This document shows positions 33,988-43,346 of a stretch of 64,000 bases of DNA, in pieces. The notes below the pieces were generated by a model. That model worked only from the letters and a program-made list of their open reading frames with translations, had not been told where the DNA came from and did not search any database. Positions within the stretch are counted from its first letter, which is position 1, and the number at the start of each line of letters is the position of its first letter. The DNA lies in the NCBI RefSeq assembly GCF_000151665.1, contig NW_013171838.1:1290788-1354787 (forward strand). Reading direction: 5' to 3'. A program made the translations under genes and the position numbers. This DNA comes from Blastocystis hominis. Lineage: Eukaryota; Sar; Bigyra; Opalinata; Blastocystidae.

Positions 33988-34413
33988 CTAGAATCTGGGG
34001 AGATTGTGTGTTTGTTTGAATTCCGAGATGTTTAAATTAGCGTTTTGATGTTCCCTGTCAAAACTGAAATAACCTCTATTTTTGGACAAATGAACAATCG
34101 TGTGCAGCTCGGAGCTAAGACGAGGATAACATGTAGGCAATGCTTCTGTGCTAGTAGAACTTTAAAATGCACGATGTTGCATTGTTTAGCCAAATCTAGT
34201 TTTTTCTTTAATAATCTAGTACACAGCGCATCATCTAAGTATGATTGCAAGCGCTCGTTTTCTCGCTATTGATGGTTATCCCCAACAACTTCGGGTGAAT
34301 TTTATGAAGATGCAAGTAGGTGACGTTTTCCCGATTGGCGGCTTGATATGCGCTTCCAACGCTGTTTAAAATTGTTTTTTGCCTGCTGCAATGTGATTCT
34401 AATGCCTTTGTAG
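33988..34413. other. Region between ubiquilin and the PHD gene
   Basis: It contains the ubiquilin 3' motif. A possible upstream exon of the PHD gene (ATG 34241, MIASARFLAIDGYPQQLR) precedes a GT...AG interval ending at 34413. I could not join it to the next exon in a convincing frame. Confidence 0.4.
34009..34016 (+). terminator. TGTTTGTT motif of the ubiquilin gene
   Basis: An exact octamer 21 nt after the stop, with T exactly 5 nt upstream. Confidence 0.65.
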
Positions 34414-34986
34414 ATGTCGACACTGATTTCCTACGCTAAGGCTTTTGGAATTGGGTATACGAAGAATATGTCCCAAACAGAGATTGCTGTTCTTGTTGCA
34501 AAGTAAGTCTTTCCTTTTCGAAGCTGACCTGTAGTCATTTTGTTTCGAGTAGTATCGAAGAAAATAAGGTGATCCATGATTTTTACACAAAGACAGAGAA
34601 TGTAGTACACTTCTTCTTGGAGTTAAATGAAGGTTAAGCGCAATCCAACATCGAGTCTTAGCGAATCCTCATCATATTCAATACCAAAGCGCCAGTCAAA
34701 GAAACCGAAGAAAGTGGGAATAAAGTCGTGGGTTGAAGTGTAGTATGCTCAATTGGAAGAAACAGCATGTCATTACAATACCAGAAGTCGTTCTGAGAAG
34801 AAGGAACGTACTCAGCACTGTAGTTGCGGTAAAGAGGATAATGATGTGATGGTGGAGTGTGATAATCCAGACTGTAAGCACCAATGGTTTCACTATGAAT
34901 GTGTCGGGATTGAAAATCCCGATGATCTCCCAAAGAAATGGTATTGTCCAGAGTGTCAGAAGTCAATGAATAATAAGTCATCGTAA
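34414..34986 (+). CDS. PHD-finger protein, ING-type
   Basis: The ING family links H3K4me3 to histone acetyltransferase or deacetylase complexes. From ATG 34414 the exons read MSTLISYAKAFGIGYTKNMS, then (after a 32-nt intron) HFVSSSIEENKVIHDFYTK. A 31-nt intron and a lysine-rich linker (RQSKKPKK) follow, then a 30-nt intron. The last exon holds the PHD finger: HCSCGKEDNDVMVECDNPDC, HQWFHYECVG and WYCPEC, with the C4HC3 pattern and the ING-like CDNPDC...WFH. The stop is TAA 34984-34986. The N-terminal part does not clearly match the ING helical domain, and an upstream exon may be missing. Confidence 0.7.
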
Positions 34987-35032
34987 TGGCATTTGTGTTA
35001 TAATGATAGCAATGAAAGGTTGTTATATTGTC

Positions 35033-35040
35033 TGTTTGTT
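35033..35040 (+). terminator. TGTTTGTT motif of the PHD gene
   Basis: An exact octamer 46 nt after the stop, with T exactly 5 nt upstream. Confidence 0.6.
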
Positions 35041-35227
35041 TTCACACAGATTGATGGAGGGGATATTCTTGTGAATGGCAAGTGAGTCTGTGAGGGCGAT
35101 TCTCCACTCAAAAAGATATCAAGGAGTGGACGTTAACTATCACACTACACTACGACCATCACTGTGTTTTGTTTTACTCCACAACCATCATTGGGTTTTG
35201 TTTCACTCTCATCATAGCTCGAACTTG

Positions 35228-37533
35228 CTACTCAGAACAAACAAGAGAGTTTGCGGTATTAAAAAGATTATAAAAGTAGCCCTTCTTCTCCATGAGCGAT
35301 TCGAAGCTTCCTTCTTCAATGCATTCTCCCTTGTTCAGCACATACAACCTGTCGCACTGCATTATACTCTCGCGACGATGCGTAATCATGATGATCGTCT
35401 TGTCTCGATTCCTGTTCACATCGTGGTAAATCGTATTCGTCACCAATTTCTCATTTTCACCATCCAACGCCCTGCCTCTCAATCAAAATCACCACCATTA
35501 CGATGTTGGCTCGTCTAATATGATAACTTTCGGGTTTCGCAGAAGACTTCGCGCGATCGCAAGGCGCTACACTGAACGAATGTTTACGAGATTACTTGTT
35601 TTTGGCCTCCGCTGATTCCACTGCCACGTTCTCCGATCACTCTACGTCTCATCAGCAATTCGAAACGCCACGTATCGAAACCCATCGGCATGTCTTTAAT
35701 GAAAGCGTCGATGTTCATTTCCTTGACCACCTCGTTGAACTGCTCTTCGGTTGCATGCTACGCGTCACTTCCAAGCCCTTCTTTGACCTCCGATCCGTAG
35801 AGAATGTTCGATCGAATGGTTCCAGAGAACAAAACCGGCTCTTGAGGAACCTATCGATGAGCCAAAGCCCTTACCTTAACGATGCTGATCATGCTCCGCA
35901 CGAAATCCCCCGCCAGGTCATTCACGTTCACGCCATCCAGCAAGATTTCGCCCTTGGAGACTTTGTACAAGCCGCCGAGAAGCGAGGAGATCGTGCTTTT
36001 GCCGGATCCCGACCCGCCAACAATTCCAATATTCTCTCCAGGATGGGCGACGATGTCTAGATGTCAGTCCCGCGTTCCCTTCGCCTACTAATATTATTCA
36101 GAACCTGATGATCGGGCTCTTGCGGATAGGAGAAGCACACATTGCGAAGAACGATTTCGCCGCGGAACTTGTCCGGATCGGTTATCGCATCGTCCGTGGT
36201 TTCGTTCCTTTTGCTGTAGAAGCGGTCGATTCCGCTCGCAGCCGTCGACGGTTCCAGCGGGCACGAAGAGAGCTCGAAGACGCGCTGCGACGCGCCCAGC
36301 GCCTACATCGGACCGCCTGTCCACACCGACTTCCATAATGCGCGCGTACACCTTCATCGTCCCGCCCACGCCCGATGAAACGCTCATCGTGTACATGGCG
36401 AACGACGCCAGAGCGCCTCCCTTAACCCAGAGGGTTACAACTCTATGTTCGAAACGCGTGAAATGAAGGAGGGCGAGCTTCAAGGAAAGCCCCACGCCGG
36501 CACCGAAGGACGCGCGGATTTTGGCTCGTTTGTTGTCGTTTTCGAAGAGCTGCTGGTTCTTCGATTTGTAGTTGAGATATTCGTTGCGCTCCTAGAACTC
36601 ACACGGTGAAGCGAGACGCACCTGGTTGAACCACTTCACGGTGCGGATGTTCCCAATCTTTTCCTCCACGCAAATGCTCATTTGGGCCAAGTTGTCCTTG
36701 ATGACGCGACTCAGCTTTTTCACACGTCTTCCGTTATAGTAGGTAATGACCGAAATGGGAGAGAGGAGCAGCACGATGTAGCCGGTGAGCGCTGGAGAAA
36801 TGTAGAGCATGAGCTACTTCAAACAAGAAAATAAAGACATGCGCTGAGCGAACCGATCGTTTGCACCACGTTGATGATTCCCGTTCCAAAATAGTTTCCG
36901 AGCAATAGGCCGAGCTCTTGGATATCCGACCCCATTCGAGAAGTCAACTCTCCGGTGTGCGTAGTATCATAGAACAACATCTACGGTTCAATGCATGCAT
37001 ACACTATCGTACATCTTGATTCAGGATTACTTTAAATGTGTTGTTGCGGATCTTCCCTACACATAATTAGCCCATCTATCTAAAGAGAAAATAGTACGAA
37101 TAATTGTGTGGGCCAAAAAGTCTGATATGTAATCGCTGTAGTAGTCGAGAAGAGCTGATATCCCAAAAAGTCCAGCCATTCCGACCGTTAGAATTGGGAG
37201 TTGCGACATGTCACCATTCACTGCCATATCGACTAGTTTTCCGAAAGCCATGGGAATGGTCAGGCTTATCATAGATGATGCAAATAACGATGTGATCGAC
37301 TTTGCCTATGTCATCATATATACGTTCAGATAGTACTAGAAGCTTTTCGTTTCCCTTGTATAGATTAAGCAACCGTTTTGCATCTCCCTTTTTCCATTTT
37401 TCTTTCGTCTTCTCGTTAACCAAAAGATACAAAGAAATACCTGATTATGCGAATCTCTTCCATACCAGAAGGAGAAATGGCAAACCTGAACACAGCCCCC
37501 CATTCTCCCCTGTCTATATAGGGTCACACGCAT
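35228..37533 (-). CDS. ABC half-transporter (ABCB type)
   Basis: The protein couples ATP hydrolysis to export. From the start at 37533 a basic N-terminus runs through a 32-nt intron (about 37410-37441) into KRLLNLYKGNEKLLVLSE. The transmembrane domain (SLTIPMAFGKLVDMAV, PALTGYIVLLLSPISVI and others) extends to about 36100. The nucleotide-binding domain has Walker A GGSGSGKST near 36010, Q-loop QEPVLFSG near 35840, signature SGGQKQR and Walker B VIILDEPTSALD near 35480-35620, and the H-loop ITHR. Many introns of 29-40 nt interrupt it. It resembles mitochondrial ABCB8/10 or TAP-like half-transporters, and the N-terminus could be a targeting sequence. T 35248 plus 4 nt plus TGTTTGTT predicts a UAA made by polyadenylation, seven codons before the genomic TAG. 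Confidence 0.85.
35236..35243 (-). terminator. TGTTTGTT motif inside the last codons of the ABC gene
   Basis: The minus-strand octamer starts 4 nt after T 35248, the first base of a TCT codon. It lies before the genomic stop, so the mRNA should end before that stop is reached. Confidence 0.7.
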
Positions 37534-38031
37534 ATTCGCTGAAAATTAGAAATGGAGAAGATGCATTACATGACCTGAAAATTCCAGTGCAAGTTCTTCC
37601 TACACAATGGAAGGATCTGCTTAACATGTATCGACAAGAAAGATGATCGTTTTAATAAAAAAAGTGATATCTTACTTTTATCAATCTCCTTTTCTACATG
37701 TTGTATTGACCGGAGTTCTTTTTCTATTTGAAGATGGTGCAATATGTATTCTATGTATTCTATATATTCTATATTTCTTATTAATATCCAGATGGAGCCA
37801 ACTGATTAATATTCCAGAATAATGGACGATATTCTCTAGTATTGAAAACCAGCTCATATTTTTGTTGTTCCCTTGCGTATTCCTTTAATTTTAAGTATTT
37901 ACCATTTAAAATGATTGCTGCTGTATGAATCCCACTCTCAATATAACGTGTAGCGTATGAATCGTATGCTCTTCGCTAGTGCATTGTCATGTATCTTTTT
38001 TGATTAGCAGTAGTAACATGTAGCTGCGAAG
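37534..38031. other. AT-rich intergenic region between divergent genes
   Basis: No gene could be supported. A short run of ATTCTATGT/ATTCTATAT units lies near 37745-37785. Confidence 0.5.
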
Positions 38032-38513
38032 ATGCTGCCTCAGTTGAGATGCTTTGCCTCGGGTAGTTTTTCTCCACTCTTTTTGATAATACATTAGCTG
38101 CCGACAAGCTCATTTACATCAAGGACGATGCCACTTATCATGAGCTTCGAAAGGGCGACAAACCTTGCATTATGAACTTTTCTGCTTCGTGGTGCCGCCC
38201 TTGTAAGATGATGGCTCCTATGTTCGCGCAATTGAGGTACATAGTTTACTTGTGTTTTGAGGTAGTGCCACCAATGATCATGTCAACTTTGTCAAGATTG
38301 ACGTAGATGCGAGCCCGAAGTTATCTAACGAGGAGAAAATCACTGTATGGTCAATGTGTTCTTTTGAGAGGTAGAGCGTGCCTACTTACAAGCTGTACAA
38401 GGCAGACAAGCTGATTTCTCAGGTAATTTTAGGGAGTACTCTTAATGTTCTAGTTCGCTGGTGCTGATGTGAACCAGCTTCAAATCATGATCGGTCAGGC
38501 AAAGTCAGCTTAA
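38032..38513 (+). CDS. Thioredoxin, probably organelle-targeted
   Basis: A disulfide reductase of about 120 residues. The active site is WCRPC, in FSASWCRPCKMMAP, instead of the common WCGPC. The rest is typical: HVNFVKIDVDASPKLS, then (after an intron) VPTYKLYKADKL with the cis-proline, then FAGADVNQLQ. The start MLPQLRCFASG is short, basic and hydrophobic, and is followed by an intron (about 38056-38090). It could target the mitochondrion-related organelle. Introns near 38237 and 38347, and a 31-nt intron at about 38423-38453, are inferred. The stop is TAA 38511-38513. Confidence 0.85.
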
Positions 38514-38536
38514 TTCGTAACTAGATTTTGTTGTAT

Positions 38537-38544
38537 TGTTTGTT
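38537..38544 (+). terminator. TGTTTGTT motif of the thioredoxin gene
   Basis: An exact octamer 23 nt after the stop, with T exactly 5 nt upstream. Confidence 0.65.
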
Positions 38545-38716
38545 ATTATAAAGAAATCGCAAAATCGAAGTCAATGGAATGAAACTCCCTTGAAGATGAA
38601 TCTTCAAAATATAAATTCTCGTCACTAAGCTCCGTAGAGTGTATTTTCTGAAGTTATATTGTTTCTAAAGCAACTTTGTGCAGTGTTCTGCAACGTTAAC
38701 GATTCTCATTGCCTAA

Positions 38717-40200
38717 ATGAGTTCAACGAGATTATCAAGTGACTTAACGAAATTCGAGGATGTTCGTCTGATTTTGGGCGATCTACATCGAGAAACTCCA
38801 AGTCAAGGTACTTCTTTTCCTCCAATGTTATTATTATTATTATAGATGATGGAGACAATCCAAGGGAAACAGCAGAAAGAAATGTTAGAAGGTATAACAC
38901 TGCTTTTATCTTTAGACAAATGATCGCAAACGACGAATCGATAGCTCAAGGCAAATGTTTCAGGTGAGAGAGAGTCAAGTAGTCTATTGGTTAGAAGAAA
39001 AAGCGGTTTCGATGGGATGATCAATTGCACTATCAATTTCTGGAGTTCATTTTTAAGTATGGAGTGGAAAGTTGCACTTCAATCTATTTTTAATTTCAGA
39101 CATTTCTTCTCAAAAAGTCTACGACGTGCTTCACACGATTATCGACGACGTAAGCTTCGAGTTTGTGGACAATTATATGCGCGTACGCTGTTTCCTATCG
39201 TTTGCTGAATTCTTTTAGTCATTACGCGCCAATATGACGCAAACTCTCCAAGACTTTCGGGAATCTTATGAGCAAGCTGTTCGATACCAGGGGAGTTCTT
39301 CATTTGTTTCTTTTGGCTCCGTTCTCTATAATTTAGGAAGTCCCGTCTAGTACTTTTAGTGTTTATCCTTTTCTTTTTGTTCGTTCGACGAACCAGTCTG
39401 TATCTTTGCTATCTGGGCATAAGGTGGATAGAAAGCAATTTTACCTGCTTCCGCTCCTTCCAATGTTGCAGACCCCTCGGCTCTTTCAGGCACTTCGAGT
39501 TTCTCAGGTCCGCCCACGCTTTCAGCGCCTTCGGTTCCACCCTTCACTCCTCTGCCAACGTATCCAGGGTATCGAATTCAACCAATGAACCCTTCTTCTT
39601 CTTCTTCTTCTTCTTCTCCTCCTTCTGTTCCAATGCCGCTTTATCCGGTCATGGCACCTTATCGAATGATCGATGAGAATGAAGAAGGGTCGCTGCCTTT
39701 CGATGAGATTTTAAACGATACCGATGCTCAAATGAAATCTCAATTCCAGCTGCAGCAAGATATGCTGCTTCAGAATGATTTTATGCACTGGAGAACGATG
39801 CCAGAGGAAACGAGGGAAAGTATGCAAGACTATGGTCGGATCAGTGGAGGGAATGTTGCTTTGGAAAAGAAAATGGAGGATCCTGCGAATCTGGACAACA
39901 AAGGCAAGGATCATGATAAGCAATCTGCTATGAAGAAGGATTCATTGTCTTTGTTTGGGCAAGAGCAAGAGCAAGAGCAAGAGCACGAACACGAACACAT
40001 ACAAGAGCAAGAAGAGGGAGAAGGAATTGCTTCCCATTCGCCATTTATGTTCACCTCTGCTGTAATTGTCGTTTGCCTTTGTCATTATTTAGAATTTCCT
40101 GGGCGATATTGATGCAGCCCTCGGAAGTTTAGCTTCTGTTGAAGGTCCCAAACCGGAGAACTTGCTGGATCATGACGATATTTTTGATTTCTTGGTATAG
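38717..40200 (+). CDS. Putative Myb/GARP-like transcription factor with acidic C-terminus
   Basis: The first exon reads MSSTRLSSDLTKFEDVRL. After short introns an exon gives KKRFRWDDQLHYQFLEFIFK. Removing a 29-nt intron (about 39074-39102) joins ISSQKVYDVLHTII. The pattern RWxxxLHxxFxxxI followed by a second amphipathic helix recalls single-repeat Myb/GARP DNA-binding domains, but the match is weak. Ser/Pro-rich and Gln/Glu/His-rich low complexity follows (39585-40060). A 31-nt intron near 40061-40091 leads to NFLGDIDAALGSLA and an acidic end DDIFDFLV, which looks like an activation motif. The stop is TAG 40198-40200. The function is inference from composition. Confidence 0.5.
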
Positions 40201-40259
40201 TGTATGATCCAGTATAGCTATCTGATTTTATTCCAATTGAATACAGTAGTCCAACTCAA

Positions 40260-40350
40260 ATCCCTTCCCTTCCTTCCTTTCCTTTCCTTTCCTTCCTTTA
40301 TCTTCCATTCCTTTCCTTTTCTTTCCTTACCTTCCCTTCCATTTCACTTC
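40260..40350. repeat. CTTTC/CCTTC pyrimidine-rich microsatellite
   Basis: Imperfect CCTTT/CCTTC units lie in the 3' region after the putative transcription factor, between convergent genes. Confidence 0.8.
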
Positions 40351-40398
40351 TATTATTATGCTAGTTTTACAATATAAATTCGAATCATGTTTTTATTA

Positions 40399-40406
40399 AA
40401 CAAACA
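40399..40406 (-). terminator. TGTTTGTT motif of the PX-domain gene
   Basis: The minus-strand octamer starts 4 nt after T 40411, which is the T of the predicted TAA stop. Stop and poly(A) site would therefore coincide. Confidence 0.6.
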
Positions 40407-40408
40407 CT

Positions 40409-41610
40409 TTACGAAAAGAGAATATCATCAGAAACGAAACAAGAAGAAGAAGATGATGTAGACGAAGCTGAAGCTGAAGCTGAAAAAGAAGAAGAAGAAG
40501 AAGAAGAAGAGGGAGGGAAGGAGGAGAGGGAGGGAGAAGGATAGCAAAACGAGTTGGCAGACACTGGCAGTTCCAAAAAACTATAAATAGTTTATGAAAA
40601 AAGCGAATATCCATACTTTAGAAGATCAGGAAGAAAAGCTGATCCCTCAAGATCAAGTAAACGATTCATATATTGTTGCATTTCTTCTGCAAACATGATG
40701 CCATCTACTAAAGTGCCAGCGGAGGTACTTAATTTCAATTTAGGAAGATCAGGATATCGATTCGAGTAGTGAGAAAAACGATAAAGACTGCTCACCTACA
40801 AATATGATAAAATCAAATGAAATAAAAACGTTTCGATCCAACATTCGAATATCGTTAATCGACTTGATGAGGATATGCAGACACCACTTAAATTCTGTAA
40901 TGTGAAACTCGTAATTCTACACGTGGTCCAGTGGAATAACAACCACTTGCGACTCAACATCGTAACGGCCCGGTATGAGGTGATTAAAGTAGAGGCTAAG
41001 TNNNNNNNNNNNNNNNNNNNNNNNNNNNNNNNNNNNNNNNNNNNNNNNNNNNNNNNNNNNNNNNNNNNNNNNNNNNNNNNNNNNNNNNNNNNNNNNNNNN
41101 NNNNNNNNNNNNNNNNNNNNNNNNNNNNNNNNNNNNNNNNNNNNNNNNNNNGTCCAGCGCTCTGTAACTAACTTTGGTCCAGAGGCAGGGTCTGAGAGAT
41201 GCGCGATAAGGAGCAGAAAAGAAAGTAACAACAGAGCAGTCATTCGAGTAACAACTATAGTCGTAAATTGTCGAATCATCAATCCTGGGCTTCACCTCAA
41301 TTGTCAATTTAATAGAACCAATCGAGATTGGAATGATGCTACATCGAATTTTTACAAAATACAAACCATTGTGAACAAGGTACTTCTCCAGTCGAATAGA
41401 GTGTATCTAGTGCTTAGAAAACGAGCAGAAAACGACTATTCACCAAAACAACATAGCTATTCTTTAAAAAGAAGTGCCGACACGTAATGATGTAATCTCC
41501 CCCTGCAAACCATACTACTGTTCTAACATTCCCTAAGATATGTAATATAAACGTAATGATTCTTACCGGAAAAATAGGAAAAGGAATCGAGAACAGAACA
41601 ACCTTCACTA
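40409..41610 (-). CDS. PX-domain (sorting-nexin-like) protein, interrupted by an assembly gap
   Basis: PX domains bind phosphoinositides on endosomes. The C-terminal half reads SLYRFSHYSNRYPDLPKL, then FAEEMQQYMNRLLDLEG, then (after a 36-nt intron, about 40576-40611) FLELPVSANSF. This is the end of a PX domain with its YxxxLL...FLEL pattern. A serine-rich tail encoded by a TCT/TTC run ends at TAA 40409-40411. Upstream of the gap (41002-41151) the minus strand is open with segments such as GDYIITCRHFFLKNSYVVL and YFVKIRCSIIPISIGSIKL, which look beta-rich but are unassigned. The start is not determined. The two sides of the gap could belong to different genes. Confidence 0.45.
41002..41151. other. 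Assembly gap (150 N)
   Basis: A run of N within the minus-strand PX-domain locus. Its true length is unknown, and it hides at least part of one exon. Confidence 0.95.
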
Positions 41611-41704
41611 GGTGAGATTCCTGTTAGCATTAGCAGTCCTACACATTCAACAGGAAAAACAAATACAACTATTGAAAAAATGACGGTTTGAACGAATGAC
41701 TAAA

Positions 41705-41712
41705 AACAAACA
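41705..41712 (-). terminator. TGTTTGTT motif of the MORN/leucine-rich gene
   Basis: The minus-strand octamer lies 4 nt after the TAG stop (41717-41719). The base 5 nt upstream is the G of that TAG, so this is the second exception to the T spacing. Confidence 0.55.
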
Positions 41713-41716
41713 GAAT

Positions 41717-43128
41717 CTATTCAGAAAATAGCAATTTCATTGGAGGCTCTCCATATACCACATCACTCTTCTGGTTTTCAAGATCACTCAACACCATCAA
41801 CTTTGTTTCCTTTGGAATTCCTTCGTGTTCATCCTGCCATAACTCTTACCTTCCAGATCCATTGTGTACACATTTCGAAAATTGAAAAACGTAGTTTCCA
41901 ATGTCTTCAACATTGGTAAGTCTAGAAGTTAGCCGAAAAAGAAAAAGATACTTGCAAATACAACTTTGGTTTGTTCTTTACAGCCCATGAAGCATGAATA
42001 ACCTAGTTTCATTCGACATAGTTTTGGCATATCTCCAACTTAATCATTCCTCGCAGAACTACCTGAAACAGTTACATTCAAACAGAAAGGAAATGACATC
42101 CCATCGATATAGAACTTACTCAAGGAAGGATTGCAGCAGAACTCGCAGATCTCGCAGTCTAGAAAGCAACGACTTCCTATGGTCAATTTCTTTAGAGACT
42201 GGTTATCTACATGACAAAAGGATGCAATCAAAGGCATACTTGAGATAACACATTTCTTCGAACCACGAAAGCATTGATCTTCGATTGTTACTTCTTTGAG
42301 TACGGGGCAACGAGAGAGAATCATAGTGCAATCCTCACTTTGCAAGCAAGACTCCCCAAGAAGAGAAGTGAAACTAAATGACTCGATTTTAATGCTCTCT
42401 AATCTCGAAGCATTTATGATAGCTAGAGAACGAATGTGACGACACGAACAAGACGAGATCGTCAAGCTCTTTAGTTCCCTCAGTACAGAAACATTTGGGA
42501 GACAGTTATCTGAAGGGTGGAGACGAACATGAGCTGAAAAAGAATGAATTTGTCCACTTTGTTCGTATTGCAGAGGATAACCGTTTAGCCAATATCCATC
42601 ATACACTATCTCTCCCTGACGACCGTATAGCACACCCTTTCCAACTCGTACACCATTGTGAATAGATCCAGCATATTCTAAAATATGCAAATCAGGGTGA
42701 TAATAACAACCATAACATATATTTTTCTCACCAAATCGAAAGCCCTCATATTCAAGATTACCTTCGGCATTATAGTAACAGCCCCAGCCACATGGCATAT
42801 TATTAGCACACTCTCCTTCCCACCGTACTCCATTGTCATCAAGATCGATAATATCAACATAGGGAGTGATTTCTAGAGAATATCCAGCACCCTCATGGTC
42901 AAATTCGATACAATGAATAAACTTTCTCAATTGGTAGTCAACGACGAAAAGATAGTTTCGAAACACTCCATCTGTTATTTCTAACTGCTCTATCACGGAA
43001 TGATTGAGAAACGCTAAAGCAGCACCATTTGCCTCCAAATCACTGTCAAAATGACAAAATGGAATAAACTCTTCGGAAACGATATACTTATGAAAAAGAA
43101 ACGGACGACAAAAAGAGTTAGGATCCAT
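41717..43128 (-). CDS. MORN-repeat and leucine-rich-repeat protein
   Basis: The start at 43128 (MDPNSFCRPFLFHKYIV) gives one long exon to about 42040. Residues about 105-180 contain MORN-like repeats (GYYNAEGNLEYEGF-type pattern, YAGSIHNGVRVGKGVLYGRQG and IVYDGYWLNG). MORN repeats often bind membranes or act as scaffolds. The second part has irregular leucine-rich repeats of BspA type (LKSLTISSCSCRHI, LESIKIESFSF, LKKLTIGSRCF). Two or more introns follow, with exons reading LTNVEDIGNYVF and finally LMVLSDLENQKSD to TAG 41717-41719. The function is unknown. Similar MORN plus LRR families are common in protists. Confidence 0.6.
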
Positions 43129-43346
43129 TTGTGTTCAAAAAATGAGTATCAGTTGTGAAATTCTTTCTTTAGAAATTAATAGTGCTGGTTCTCAGAGAAT
43201 GTATCGAAAAGACTGCCACAAGATGATAGGTTGCTTAATTCTAAGGACTCTCGTCCGAAGAAGACAGGAGGTGAGCGAATGGAATGTTCTAAAGAGTGCA
43301 ACACCCAATACTATGGAATATAGTATTAGTCAAGTACCACAACTAG

